Shown here piece by piece: positions 47,655 to 60,240 of a DNA stretch of 64,000 nt. The stretch is taken from NCBI GenBank assembly GCA_028673005.1, contig CM054120.1, positions 60,572,057 through 60,636,056 of the forward strand. The letters are read 5' to 3'. Within the stretch, counting starts at the first letter, position 1, and every line of letters starts with the position of its first letter. The position numbers were made by a program, and so were the translations under genes. The stretch comes from Tanypteryx hageni (lineage: Eukaryota > Arthropoda > Insecta > Odonata > Petaluridae). The notes under the pieces were generated by a model, which saw only the letters and a program-made list of their open reading frames with translations, did not search any database and was not told the origin of the DNA.

Positions 47655-49632
47655 TGTTGTACTAGCCCCCAAATTTTTTCAAGATTGATTGACAAGGTTT
47701 TAGGGGACTTAAAATATTATTGTGTATTACCTTATATTGATGATTTATGTATTTATTCTGAATCTTATGAGACACATCTGGACCACATCAGCGTGGTACT
47801 GCAGAGAATTCGTCAAGCAAGTCTCACTGCCCAACCAGACAAAATGAAAGTTGCTTAGTCAGCTGTTAACTTCTTGGGACATCAGGTAACATGTGAAACC
47901 CTGCAGATAGATCCTGAGAGGATGAAGCCAATAATGAATTTTCCGGTGCCTACTTCACTGAAACAGGTCGTTTCCTTTCTTGGTATGTCAGGTTTTTATT
48001 CAAAGTTTGATCCTAATTTTGCAAAATTGGCCATTAAATGTTTTGAGGAGAAAGAATGTCACTTTTCATTGGACCGATTCCCATTGTGATTCTTTTATGA
48101 AGCTTAAAAATGTCTTGTCCTCTCCTCCAGTTCTTAACACTTAATGCTCAGGAGTCTCATCTGTCCACTTATGAATTGGAATGTTTGGCCTCTTGTTTCG
48201 CAACTCAAAAATTTAAGCCATACCTGCAGGCAAGACCATTTCATTTGTATGATGATCATGTGGCTCTCACTTGGCTTTTTAATCACCCTAAACAATTAGG
48301 TAAAATTGGTCGTATGATCTTAAAACTGTTGTTTCCATTTTCAATTCACCACGTATCTGCTTCTTGTAATAGGGCTGCAGATTGCTTATCTCGGGTTAAA
48401 ATCTTGGATCACCATTCTGATCCAATCCCTGTTCATATTTCTCGTTTATTGCAACATGTTCCATTGTCCTTTACCAATATTCATCATCATCAGTTTTCAG
48501 ACAGAGACATTTGTAAAATTATAGAACAAATCAGGTTAGGGAAAACCATTCCTTATTATTCCCCTCAAGGCGACTTACTACGACAGCATTCCCTGGGCTC
48601 GAAGAAGTCTCGCGTTCTAATACTTCTTGCTTTGAGAGAGATGATCTTCTAATACTTTCATTCTTCTCCTATTGGTGGTCATCTAGGGAGTGCAAAAACA
48701 TACGATAAAATCTGCCATGAGTTAGATAACTAAATCCAGAAATTGTTTACCCCCAGGTCGTCACTCAGCTAATTTCCCGTCTTATCCTTGGGAAAGAATA
48801 ATTATTGATTTTGTTGGTCCATTACCCAGGAATAAATTTGGTCATGCTTATGCTTTAACAATAATTGATGGCCTTAGAAAATTTGTAATTATTCAACCGG
48901 TTAGAAATTCAACAAATAAAGCTGTAGTTGATATCTTAACAATGCTGGTCTTTTCTAAATTTGGGGTTCCTAAATATATTTTCTCAGATAATGCTTCCTC
49001 TGTCAAATCTAAATTATTTTATGAAATATGTTTTAGCATAGAGATTAAACATATTTATACTGCTCCCTATTATCCCAGGTCTAACCATGCAGAAAGAGTA
49101 CACAGATATTTAAAGTATGCCTTTTCTGCTATCACATGTAATACCCATAATAATTGGGATACATTCCTACCTTTGCTGACATTTGCTTTTAACTCGGCAA
49201 AACACTCTGCTACAGGTGTTTCACCTGCTAAGGTATTTTTGGGTCATGAGCTACCACATTCATTGTCGCTTCAATGGGAATTGCCAAATAAGTTGGCATC
49301 AGCTGATTGCAATTCAGTTTCAGGGCAGGATTTTGGGAACAAGGTGCTTAGTAATTTGTCCAAATCACAACAGCATGTTGCTAGCAAACATAATGCTAGA
49401 TTATTCTCCACAAGCCTTTTCACTAGGTGAACAGGTTGTGTTTAGAGCTGTGCCTAAAGTTTCCAAAGTTAATTAAATGTCTGCCAAAATTTCTCCCTTA
49501 TGGGAAGGACCCTTCGTGATCGACAGGATAATTATTCCTGTAACTCTCTCTAAGGAAGCCAGACATTCCAAATTATTGTCGTATAGTCAATGTTAGCCAA
49601 GTTAAGAAATATTTTCCTGCCAGTAGGCAATA
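47655..49632 (+). pseudogene. Ty3/gypsy pol remnant: RT, RNase H part, integrase
   Basis: Order of domains: RT end with FSRLIDKVLGDL and the catalytic YIDD (47,733-47,744), then NFLGHQV and VSFLGMSGFYSKF (thumb/connection); RNase H C-terminal part with STYELECLA, HVALTWLFNHP and ADCLSR; integrase with the zinc-knuckle H (GGHLGSAKTYDKICHEL), IIDFVGPLPR, SDNASS and NHAERVHR (the D, D, E triad, 34 residues between the last two); then a WEGPF box. A TAG near 47,857 and several frameshifts interrupt it, and the N-terminal RNase H strand with its first catalytic Asp is deleted near 48,100-48,140. No gag, protease, envelope or LTR is visible. Confidence 0.9.
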
Positions 49633-49929
49633 ATTTGTTATTTTTGATTATCACGTATCAACATTATTTATATTATGAAATATTTATCTGCCATTGAGCA
49701 ATAATTAATTATTTTCAATTATTTTGTAACAGCATTAAAGAAATTTATGAAATATTTTGGGGCCATAAGATAATATTTGACATTCTCACTTACCACATAC
49801 ATTGTTAATCAATTTAAAAAACTTTGTTGGTATCAAATAACAGATGGACATTTTTTGTCTTTTTGGTTAATTAATCACGCATTGTATACAAATGTTCAGA
49901 ATTATTTTGTTTTGTAAACTTGTTTAGAT

Positions 49930-50748
49930 CAGGGGTGCGCAAACTTTTCATGCCGCGCCCCAATTTTTGTCCAAAATATAAACTTGGGCCCCCTACCATG
50001 GCTGGCAAGATTTTTATCAAGATTTGGTATTTGGGAGGGGTTTTATGTCGATGATTATTTTGAGAATTAGTATGTTACAAAAAATGGTACAATTTATTAA
50101 AACTGAAAATAACAAAATAATTCAAGATAAATACACAAAATGGAAATTTTAAAAGGAATAAAATCAAATATCTCTAAATTAATGAAATTATGCAGCAATA
50201 TGAATACAAAAATATATATCACATTTTAAAATAACAATAAGAAAAGCACAAAAAAAAGAAAAATAACACTTGATTTTGTAATGAATAGATTTAATTCAAT
50301 GGGATCTGTGGGCTTGTCTCTTACTGGCAATTTCGTCCAGTCTCGGCTTAATTGATAAATTCGCCACTCTAAATTCTGATTCATGGCGTTCTTACTGACA
50401 ATTATTTTATTAAATTTATTTGTAAAACAATAAAGAATAAATCCACCAGTTCAGAACTAAACATTGCACATTTCAATAGACATATTCACATGACAGCCTT
50501 CGTTCGACAACGTACTGCAGTGTAGTGTGATAACGCTCACTGTAAACAAAGTCACAGTCACGTTGAATAGAGGGGATTCCCAGCATGTTACTCTCATAAA
50601 TACAAAAGATTACAGAAATATAACATTGTAAGCAAAAAATATATATGAAATATGAAAAAAGAACTAAATTTTCTTAGTTAAAATTAAATCATGGCTATAA
50701 TCGCACCCCTCGCATAATTTGTCACGCCCCCTAGTTTGTGCTCCCCTG
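49930..50748. mobile_element. Non-autonomous hAT element with 8-bp target duplication
   Basis: Left end CAGGGGTGCGCAAACTTTTC and, on the minus strand, right end CAGGGGAGCACAAACTAGGG form a terminal inverted repeat; the next bases on both sides are G/C-rich (cgcgcccc, gggcgtgac). The flanks gtttagat (49,922-49,929) and gtttaaat (50,749-50,756) are an 8-bp target duplication with one mismatch, the length known for hAT. The ~819 bp interior is AT-rich and codes for nothing recognisable, so it needed a transposase in trans. Confidence 0.9.
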
Positions 50749-50779
50749 GTTTAAATATACAAGGATAAGGAGTGTCCTT

Positions 50780-51111
50780 GGGTGATTGCATTCTGGGTAA
50801 TTTTTTTCCATTTTCATTTTCCACTTGGAGGTGCCTCTTTTCCTGTCCTGTTGACAGAGACACTGATTTGTAAGAATTATGGTCCTTGTTAATGTTCTGG
50901 TGTAGAGATTTAGTGACTTTGTGAGAAGCTCCTTCTCGTTAAATGCTGCTTTTGCCATTGCAGTCCTACTTGTGATGTCCTGTGTACTACTTCCATCCTG
51001 TGTTAAGTTACTGCCAAGATATTTGAAACTACTTTCTTGTTCCAATTTTTTGCCATTTACCATTACATTAAATTCTTTGTTCCTTTGATACCACCATGAC
51101 TTTTGTTCCAT
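50780..51111 (-). pseudogene. LINE reverse transcriptase C-terminal fragment
   Basis: The minus-strand frame shows the post-catalytic segment of LINE reverse transcriptases: VNGKKLEQ, SSFKYLGSNLTQDGS, ITSRTAMAKAAFN and LLTKSLNL. The normal continuation (an LYG-type word and a WR-RM word) is degraded. Only about 110 codons remain. It abuts the hAT miniature element, which inserted next to it. Confidence 0.75.
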
Positions 51112-52955
51112 TTGTATCTCCTGCTTTATATAATGAAAATCTGGTCATCATACTATTTATTAAGTATGAAAGAATAGGAGATAAAACAGTGATATCAAAT
51201 AGGTAACAATAATGTTAATTTTTACCACTAAAAGGGCAGTATCCAGGCCTTGTCACTCAAAAGGCTTCAATTTCAGCAATGGGTAAAGCATTGCATATTC
51301 TTCTTTCGCTTAATATTCTGAGCTGAAGATATCTATTAATTTTTCATGTGAATTGGACTTTTTTAAATTGTAAAAATATTGAACATTCATAATGAGAGAA
51401 AAAAATTTTATTTATTGTAATTTACTATTAAAATTTTTGAATCTTAAATGGCCCATCTCACACTTTGCAGTGGGTCTCGCTATATTCTGAAAACTCCTTA
51501 TACTGTAATGATAATATAAATGCAGGAATTCTTCATCACCTTGCCACTTAACTAAAATGTGGAATGAAGTGAGTTATTTTTTTGACAAAGTTAATTGGTT
51601 AAATTTGGTGACTTGAAATAGTTAATTAATGGATTCGCTTTATTTATGCTTACCAGTAGTCAAAATTTATTGGTGAGCAGTCGACTAGAATTAATTTGGG
51701 CGGATGTGCATGGTGTTGGACAGAGCAGAGCCATGATGTGAAGAGCCTTGCCGTGCAGTAGCCAGTATATATGCATCTGGGTGTGGAAGTATAGAGATTT
51801 GTCTGGAAGCTATGGGGTAAGGGAATGGTTTTTCCTAGTGCTTGCAAATTGTGGTTTGTTCACAATGGCAGACAATAGTGATAAATTTAATGAGAATGAG
51901 TATTCATTGAGAAGTGTTACATTTGGATTAAATGACTTTTCCTAATTTATGATTGCTCTTAATCATTTAATTCATTATATATGTTAAGGAAATCTAAATA
52001 CTGTGCAACCTCAAAAACATTCCATACGTCAGCATTGTAGACTCGAATATCTTGGATGTGTTGATATTTTATTTCTCAGAATATAAGACATTAATTTTCT
52101 ATTGGAACTTAAGCGGTTCGTATTTTATCAAATCGATAATTTGAGTAATCAATTACATTTTGTGTATAAAAGTTACCTAGCATCCTCCAATAAATTGAAC
52201 TTCTTTTATGAATGGACATGAATTTGACTTAACATTAATAGGAGTCCAATATTGTAACAAGTTTCATAGGATTACAGAAGATCATACCTTAAAAGAAGAT
52301 TCTCCAAAATTATATTTGGAATTTAAAATTCTTCAACATTTTCTACCTGGCAAAATTTTCTCATTAGATTGACTTTTGAGATGGCACCGTATTCACATTT
52401 ACAAACTTGTGAATTTCCACTGTGAATAGTGTTAAGCAAATTGGATGGTAATAAAATTAAAATTGAGCATTATTAGATGTGTTAGTAATATTGGAAAAAT
52501 GCCATATATACTTAGTCAAGTTAAGTTTGGGATATGCTAAGTTATCAAATTAGATTTGGAGATTTAAGGGAGCAAAATTTCAGTTTTAAATTCTGTTTTC
52601 ATACAAAGGATGAAATTTGAATCAAATTTCCTTATTATTCCTGTATTGAGAGAAGGCTAGTCAATTTTAAATTTATTAGTTATTTTAAAATTCCATCCAC
52701 CGAATTTGCTAATATTTTTCTTTGTAAAATATTGTTCATCTTCCCCAATTACCAATAAGTTATGATTGAGAGCAATTGTGAATTTTGACAATTTTTTAAA
52801 TCCATATGTAACAATTCCCATTTTAATTACCGCCATTTTTGTTTTATGAAGAAACTGGAATTAGCAGCAACTGGGTCTAATCTTCCTTCATCCCATCTTT
52901 CATTCATAATTTCTGGACTCCAGGAAAAATTCTAAGTCCAAAAGAAGAATGAAGA
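51112..52955. other. AT-rich spacer
   Basis: Nothing recognisable. A GC-richer patch at 51,690-51,850 ends in a donor-like gggg|gtaagg word but has no domain. Confidence 0.4.
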
Positions 52956-52959
52956 CATC

Positions 52960-53206
52960 AAAATGCAAAATAAGTTTCTTTATTGTTCTTTGTGTATAAT
53001 GCATGTTTTTTATTAATGCAATAAAATACAAAATGAACCTGTATTTCTCAATTTTATATCAAATAGTCCCTGCACTTTACCCGGCCACTATTTTAGGTAT
53101 GTTGGACTTTAAGGAAAAGACTTTCATTATTACAGTAGCCCTTCTCAAACTAATGCCTCCTGTGGTCAAGAGAATTGGAGATAATACAACTTATGGGCAG
53201 TGTACT
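52960..53206 (-). other. Possible terminal exon of a minus-strand gene
   Basis: On the minus strand an acceptor with a long T-run (tttttttattcacag) ends at 53,207. The exon would read, in phase with the exon at 57,948-58,057, about 13 codons (KYTAHKLYYLQFS) to a TGA at 53,166-53,168. AATAAA signals follow on the same strand at 53,009-53,014 and 52,979-52,984. The phase match could occur by chance (one in three). RNA data would decide. Confidence 0.3.
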
Positions 53207-53209
53207 CTG

Positions 53210-55290
53210 TGAATAAAAAAAAATAGTGCCAGCAGTATTGAATAAATGATGCATAATAAATTTTTGCATGGAACTAATCTCCTCGAATCCTAACATAATA
53301 TCAAAGAAAAAATTCTTAAAACCTGACACAGGATATAAAATGTTAGTACCGCTTCTAAATTTGACTGCAATATTATAATCTGTGAAGCACATTATTGATA
53401 AAACGCAACTTTAGTTAAAGGGTTTTTAAGGAAAATAAATTGTGCATAACAACATACTGTATTTAACTAAGATATTTTCCTATTATTGCATTTTATAAAT
53501 AGTCTTATAATTCCAAGATATGAAGTCAAATGAAATGACAGAATAATTGGATTTTTATATCAGCAAGAACTGAGCTCAAATATTTGATAGATCATTCAGA
53601 ATAATCTTGCTTGCATAAAAATAATTTAGATGAATAACTGAGCAGTCAATATAAGAGATGCAATACAGACAAGAGTGATGAATTACATTTTATAACTGGT
53701 GTGCAAATTAAAAGAAAATTTCATAGGAAAATATCACTGGTACTTGTTTGAATATTAGTTAAGCTATAAAAAGGAAAATATGGGAAATGCCTAAAATTTT
53801 ATGATTCAGCAAATTTATCTACCATGGAAATGGAAATTGCATTACAAAATTCAACACTGCTGGAATTATTGTCATCATTCAAAGAGTACACTGCTCCTAA
53901 GATGACTGAAGTCTTTCATGGCCAAATTGTTAGTACATATTAAATAAATTCAGCAAATCAAATCATTTTCATTATTAAAAATGTCAAAGAAACATGAAGA
54001 TTTTTGTTAAAAAGTGTTAACTATATTTAAACAGTAATAAACTGGCATTACACAATATAATTTAAAATTGATATTTGGAGAATTGATGAAATTTATAAGA
54101 AACTAGCATTTCAAAGAAAATTTTGATATAATTAAGCAATTTATTATAAAATTTAAGAATCCCTCTCAGAAAAGCTGAGAAGAAGTGACTCTCAATGATT
54201 ACACCAATATTATCGTTCAGCATAAATAAAAATTAGAGAACTACTAGAATGTATTTTCCAAGTCTCTAAACGTTCAGAATACATGATGGCTTATAAAATA
54301 TGGGAATTATAATTATATTGGTAAGGATAATTTAGTGAAAAGTATATCACATGTTAGCCATGAAAGTGCTATTTCATCCCATTCACTTCTCAACCAACAG
54401 AAGGCATTAACACCATAAAAATTTAGAAATGCAAAACTTCTAAAATTATAATCAAAATAACTACCCTAGATTTATTGATGATAGCAAGGAAAAGTGAATA
54501 AGCTTTCCACAATACATAAAAGCAAAGACCTCACAATAAGATTTCAATAGATCTTCTGAACAAGCCTTACCCACATTTTCAATTTATCATCTCTCTCCTT
54601 TAGAATACCTCTCCTGCATTCACATTTAACCCTTTTAGTGCCAGACAACTGTATAATCATTTATGTAACATCATTAAATAGTTTGAAAAAGATTTAACTT
54701 GCAAAGATGTCATTTCACAAAAGAATGTTTGGGCTAGTCAATATTTTTTGTTAAAAATATATTTTAATTTCATGCATCTCTCCAAATCCTATAAATATGT
54801 TGATATGATGGAAGAGTTTGTTATGGAAATCATCAGGAGCTTTTAGCATAGAGAATAGTATCAGTACAATATTTTTACTTTATGCAAATGTTAATTGTGG
54901 TTGAATGAATATCAGAACATCAAAAAAATTTAGCTAACTCCATAAAAACCATAATTTCATCCAAGATTATTTTTTAAATAGTACTATTCTTTATAATATG
55001 ACAGTTTAGCCTATAAAAACCAATACTTTGTGAAATATTATATTTTCAAAATTTTCTGTAATACAACTAACTTTTACAAAAGAAGGACTTGTAACTTATT
55101 TATTCAGCATATGAGATATTTTTCAGTGACCTGCTTTATTGGCCACGAATCGGGGAAATAAAAACAACACCATTTCGCAGAAGTTCATTGCTGGGAAATT
55201 GGCTATATAGTTATTTTTTAAACTAAAACTTTTCAAATGTTTATTATTCCAGTGCAAAATTACAGTAGAGGCCCATTTATTCTTGTGTGG
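53210..55290. other. AT-rich spacer or intron
   Basis: No domain, repeat array or RNA gene recognised. If the minus-strand exons belong together, this is inside a large intron. Confidence 0.4.
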
Positions 55291-55312
55291 TATATATATA
55301 TATATATATATA
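55291..55312. repeat. (TA)n microsatellite
   Basis: Eleven TA units just 30 bases before a PLE-like terminal repeat. Confidence 0.95.
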
Positions 55313-55342
55313 ATAACTTACGGAATAGGAAAGGTAAAATGA

Positions 55343-55552
55343 ATATATGGATGTCAACAAGGTGTTGGGATGAGGAAACCCAGTGAGCACTCACCAATCA
55401 GACGACTTCAGGTTGGCGAGGCCCCGGGGATGTCGAAGCGACACACGTAAAATAACACAAAAACACAGAAACATCACAAACGTAAAGCTTTCGGAACTAC
55501 TCCTTCTTCAGCTACAGAGAGAGAACTCCTCATCCCAACACCTTGTTGACAT

Positions 55553-55560
<8 letters not shown>
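55343..55560. repeat. 218-bp repeat with 34-bp inverted ends (PLE-terminus-like)
   Basis: The ends atggatgtcaacaaggtgtt and, inverted, the same word form a perfect inverted repeat of about 34 bases. On the minus strand the body reads ctgaagaaggagtag, then ttccgaaagctttacg, the kind of CTGAAGA...CGAAA motif found in terminal repeats of Penelope-like elements, some of which hold hammerhead ribozymes. A second copy lies at 62,313-62,495 without the right inverted end. It is not the same as the Penelope element at 13,164. Confidence 0.6.

Positions 55561-55627
<67 letters not shown>
55555..55627. repeat. (AT)n microsatellite
   Basis: About 36 AT units directly attached to the end of the 218-bp repeat. 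Frames across it are Ile-Tyr runs and not genes. Confidence 0.97.
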
Positions 55628-55629
<2 letters not shown>

Positions 55630-57947
55630 TAACCTGGCATTCTGAGGTTAGTTTGAAATTTTCTGCTTAGATGGAAAATGAAGGAGACAAGTACTAATTT
55701 ATTAAAAGTCTGTTCATATATAAAGTCAATCAAACAAAAGATATTCAGCAAAAGGGACAAAGAAAGTTAACAGTATTTTTTGCCAAAAATGTAATATAAA
55801 TTGATTTACCTAACATTTAATTATAGACTAATGTTTATAAACAAAAGACCATATTAAATTCCCAGTGAAATGAAATTGCTCCAAGGGCGAATGAATGTTT
55901 CTGTAACATACTTAATATTTTGGCCTTAATAACCAGTGGTGGCCGCTGGTATAGATCCATGGATCCATGGCCCTACCAAATTTCACAGAAAGAAAAAAGC
56001 CCTATAAATAACTGTTTTTGAACAGATTGATTTCATTTTTCAGGCTTGAATAAGTTTAATTTGTCATGAATCAGCAAAATACTCTGGTCGGTAAGAGAAT
56101 TTATGGGAGGAATGGGCAGCGAGTCTGGCGGTTAGTTCCCTCACTCCAACAGGGCCACCGCCTACCTGTGGAACACATGTACACTGCATGCTTTGTACAC
56201 AATAAATTATAAAATAAAAATTGTCAAAACAATTTTGACTTTTCCAATTATAATCATTATTATTACGTTTAGTTTACCATTTTATTTCGATTGGCTGTTC
56301 ACTTTCATTATCATTATTTTAGACATTAGAAGGAGTAAAGTTGCTTTTAGTAGTAAGAAAATTACTACAAATTTGTCTAAATCTTCGAAATCATATTCAC
56401 TTTGACTGTAAGAGCTTAATTTTTATAAATTCAAGAATTTCATAATTTTGCAATGTCCGACTTTTATTCAAATGTCCCACGCTATTCACTACATATGCTG
56501 TGACTTGGCAATAAATATGTATTAGGAAACCATTTTACTTTTGATAGCAGTACCTCTCAGATAAGCAGTAATCTGTATATACTTATAGTATCGGGGTCAT
56601 ATTCTTTTACAGTGTGTATATAATATAGTATTTAATATTTTACTTTTGCTTTTAGAACTACGAACGTAGGTAACAGTTCATAGTTCTTAAAGGAAAGGTA
56701 AATATAAAGCAGAGGCTATTATTTCTTTTATCCCTAGTAAAATATGATGCTAATAGTAATTTACTCAATGTAATATGATTTCTTTCATAAAAAATGAACA
56801 AATTCAATTATTCTTCATTAATTACTGTACGAGGATCCTCTACCTTACTTGAGACAAACCGGAATGAATGTAACTGATGAAATATTCTTCAAATTAATAT
56901 AGGTGATATTATCTAGTACTATTACCAGTAAAAATAAGCCTAAATAGCACAAAACATTTGTTGAAATTACTTCTTTTGTATGGTGACCGTATCCTAAGAT
57001 ATAATTTAAACATAAGGCACAGTATCTGTGACATTGCAGAAAACATTCCTCGCTGATATCGGGGGAGTAGTGTATACGTCATTAGTTTGTAACTCGAGTA
57101 TACTGCATATGCATATATAGATGAACTACTAACAGTTTATATGCATTTAAGATTCAAAATAATTATTCTAATATTTTCTATTCAATGTTTTATTTGATAA
57201 TAACCTAAGTCCTAAGTCATCATTGCTACCTTGGTAGAGTAGAGAATTGAGCAATTTCTATGGTGTGAATATATTATTCAGTACCGTTATTCATGATAAC
57301 TGCGGTAACCTATCTCAAAACCAGCATCTTACAAAATCTAATTTTGCAACAAACTTTTCTTAAAGAAAACAATGCAAGATGAAATAAATGTATAAATACT
57401 CTAATAGACACAGTCTCACTAAACTATTTCTTTCAACATCACCCAAATCTAATATCCTATTTTATAATGCACACTTGCATATTCATGATCATCATATTAT
57501 ATTGCAATTGATTGTTGGCAAATGTCTTTTACAAAAATACCAAAATAACATGTTGCATTTCAGAGAGTGAATGTATTACTAGCTGCATTTACCAATACTT
57601 TGCCTATCTTCTATTAATATAGCATAAATGTTTATGCTATTTATTTCACCAGGTGATCAAAATTCTAAAAATTGTTATTAACTTTTTAGGTAAAATTCCT
57701 TCTTCCAAACATCAACTTTTGCCTGAACATTCAAAAATCTGTTTTAGAAAAATATGGTAAAATATTTTACATTCCAAAAACTATTGCCTCTGCATTAATA
57801 AATAAATCAAAAGGACACTTTGGAATGTCACTTGACACCTTGGAATACAAACAGGAATATTAAATACAATGATAAACCTGATAAATACAGCATGTAAAGT
57901 GGAAAGCTCATTCCTTCTCATTTGTAACACAAAGTGATTATACTTAC
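55628..57947. other. AT-rich spacer or intron
   Basis: No recognisable gene. A GC-rich patch at 56,085-56,180 is followed by AT-rich DNA. The 70-codon frame at 56,193-56,405 is hydrophobic but has no family signal. Confidence 0.4.
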
Positions 57948-58057
57948 TACTATTCTTTTTAGGTTTTGAAAAAGAGAACAGGAAGATCCAGGGTGTCAGC
58001 TGAGCGGTAGACTGCATGTCCAGAATGGTCAGGTAACAATCTTCTGGAGCCACGCTT
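57948..58057 (-). CDS. Candidate internal exon of an unrecognised gene
   Basis: Minus strand. A strong acceptor (gttgttgtttcag) is followed by 110 bases and a consensus donor (gtaagtat). The open frame reads SVAPEDCYLTILDMQSTAQ then LTPWIFLFSFSKPKKNS, a composition typical of real protein. With a 2-nt incoming and 1-nt outgoing phase it fits the exon at 58,961-59,021 upstream and the possible terminal exon at 53,206. I do not recognise the family. It is not transposon-like. Evidence is splice sites and frame only. Confidence 0.45.
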
Positions 58058-58960
58058 CTGAAACAACAACAGAATCAAATCAGAAATCTTACACCAAAGA
58101 ATGCCATGCAGATATTAAAGCACCTTGTTATACTCTTACTTTCCTAATGTGAAATCATTCTATCTTTTTTGAGAATTAAAGGTCACGTTACTCTTTAATT
58201 TGAAGATTTTAAATGAATATATATGGAGTATTTTTATCAAAGCATCATTATATGTTGCTCAGGTAAACCATAGTAATTTTTTAAAAATACACTTGAATAT
58301 TTATTGATTCCAAAATTTCATATCAACATACTAAACATTAGAAAATGGGGAACATTTCAAATCTGTTTCTATGACAAAATCAAGGTAAAATATCTCTTTT
58401 AAGATAAGGCAAATAAAAATAATTGTTTTAAAATATTATTCAAAATGTTTAATGAAACTATAATACCCAGCTTCCACAGGTTTTTTTAAATGTAAACAAA
58501 TTTGATAAGGGAGAGAAGAATCACCGAATTTTTTCTTTAAAATTATGAAAAACATTTTTATATAATATAAATAACTTATTTATTCAATATTATACTTAAA
58601 CATAACCACTTTAAGCTTATGATAACTAAACAAAGACGTTAACATGTTGAGCACAAGGTAATAAAAGCTTACCCTGAACATTTTGGTACCCTATCTTTCA
58701 TATTTATTGAGATATTACGGTCGATATGATTGATGGAAAGATAAAATGTGTTCATTTGAATAATAATCACAAATAATCAAACTCCGATAAGGGAGGATAA
58801 ATATTAACCATGTTGGTTTCCTTGCTGCCTAATTAGCAGATGATGTCACACCATAAGAACTCATAAAATAATGCCATACAAAAAGTATTTACGTCCATCA
58901 TAAAAATTTCAGTCTTGAAAAATAAGAGAGATGGCAATAAGGACGATTTTTACCTAACAC
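58058..58960. other. Probable intron
   Basis: AT-rich, 903 bases between candidate exons on the minus strand. A gtaagc donor-like word near 58,670 has no matching exon. Confidence 0.35.
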
Positions 58961-59021
58961 AGTGTAAAGCAAGAAAGCACAATATGAGATCTTTTAAGGA
59001 CATCCACTCCCATATTCAATA
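58961..59021 (-). CDS. Candidate short exon of the same gene
   Basis: Minus strand. It begins after tttcaatttag at 59,022 and, using a weak donor gtgtta, is 61 bases long. The frame LNMGVDVLKRSHIVLSCFT links the exons on both sides in phase. A stronger donor, ttag|gtaaaa nine bases on, would bring in a stop codon. The weak donor makes this the least certain of the three. Confidence 0.35.
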
Positions 59022-59112
59022 CTAAATTGAAACTGCTTCCATCAGATGGGCTTCCACGAATTACAGGTTACCCAATTAACATTGAAAAGAGAAATAATTT
59101 CAGTTTTCCTAC

Positions 59113-59246
59113 CTTTACAGAAAAAGTCTTTCAGTGGCAGGATATCTCTCTCTAGGGTACTAGAAATACTTTTCTTAAGCTGACCACCCCGAACATGGAC
59201 TTCATCACAGAACAGCTGTATCACGGCCACAATGAAGTTTACACAA
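59113..59246 (-). CDS. Candidate internal exon of the same gene
   Basis: Minus strand. An acceptor with a pyrimidine-rich tract (ttctcctttgaccttatcag) is followed by 134 bases and the donor aaag|gtagga. The frame reads CVNFIVAVIQLFCDEVHVRG then GQLKKSISSTLERDILPLKD and FFCK, with no transposon signature. The intron to the next candidate exon is 91 bases. It needs a 2-nt incoming phase. A donor-like ttatag|gtatgt at 59,412 upstream could end a 5' exon, but its open frame does not join in phase, so the start of the gene is unresolved. Confidence 0.45.
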
Positions 59247-59249
59247 CTG

Positions 59250-59957
59250 ATAAGGTCAAAGGAGAAATATTGGGAAATATTATAACATTCTTACTAGCCA
59301 AAAGCTTATATAAAAATTCAACAAATAGCAATAAATGTTTGCATTAAAAATTGTGAGAATTTAACCAAGCAAATACAAACTAAAAATATTTAGATACGGC
59401 TGTCGACATACCTATAACATTAATACTCGCAACAGACTTCTGCTTCCTAAGCATTCCTAAGCACCAACAGTCACATATGCGACTTGACAAAGAATATGAT
59501 TAGTACCTCCCACCGACCATAAGAGGTCGCTAAGGAAAGAAATCCTAAATTTGACCTTGTCAACTGTAGTCAGCTTCGCGGCTTAACTTCGAATTTTTAT
59601 CAAAACTGATAAATGAATCGATTGAGGCATAACACAATCGCAATTAAATGATGAATCTGCAAATGCTAAAGGGAAAAATAATCGGCAACAGGCGTTGAAA
59701 TAAGTACAATTTGTCGCGTTCTTTGTTCTGGGCGGTTTTTGCGATTTAAGATTGAAGGAAAAGGTTGACTGAAAACACCAAAATCACGAGGAACACAGCG
59801 GGTGTGCCTCAAGTAAAGGTTACGGTAGGGGTGGGTAGGATAATGGAAGGAGAAGCTCTGAGGGTTGTTCTTGAAATCGGTGTGTAGGAAGACGCGTCAG
59901 CGATGCGATGCCAAGCCAGGAAACAAAGAAGTACGTGAATCATTTATTTGCCTATTA
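59250..59957. other. Possible 5' region of the minus-strand gene
   Basis: The composition becomes more GC-rich from 59,480 to 59,900. No coding exon can be joined. The word ending at 59,412 is a donor candidate. No core promoter motif is convincing. Confidence 0.3.
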
Positions 59958-60240
59958 CAGGGATCAGCAACCTTTTTCACAAGAAGAGCCACTTTTTCAA
60001 ATTATGCGATGCCCCCTCCCCCCACTCCCAATTACCATGCGATTATTTCTGTAAAACAAATGTTTCTTCTAATAATACGTCCACAGCTTTTATTCCCTAC
60101 AATTTCCATTTAAATAATTTACAATGCCAATTTCGTTCGGGGATCTTTTAGGTGTTTTAACAGGAAGAGTGGCTTTCGGGAGCCGTACGCAAGTCCTTAA
60201 AGAGCCGCATGCAGCTCAGGAATACTTCGGTGAGGTAAGC
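59958..60240 (+). mobile_element. hAT-type end fragment
   Basis: It begins cagggatcagcaaccttttt, then agagccactttt, typical of non-autonomous hAT termini. A later gagccgcatgcagctcagg word resembles the inner part of the opposite end. The full right terminus is missing, and the 1.1 kb interspersed element overlaps it from 60,060. Confidence 0.5.

Noticed and set aside
55383..55760. Frames with long Ile-Tyr runs (also 61,017-61,382)
   Set aside because: Translations of (AT)n microsatellites.
59401..59470. First coding exon ending at 59,412 for the minus-strand gene
   Set aside because: The open ATG frame leaves one base, while the next candidate exon needs two; joining them gives an immediate stop.
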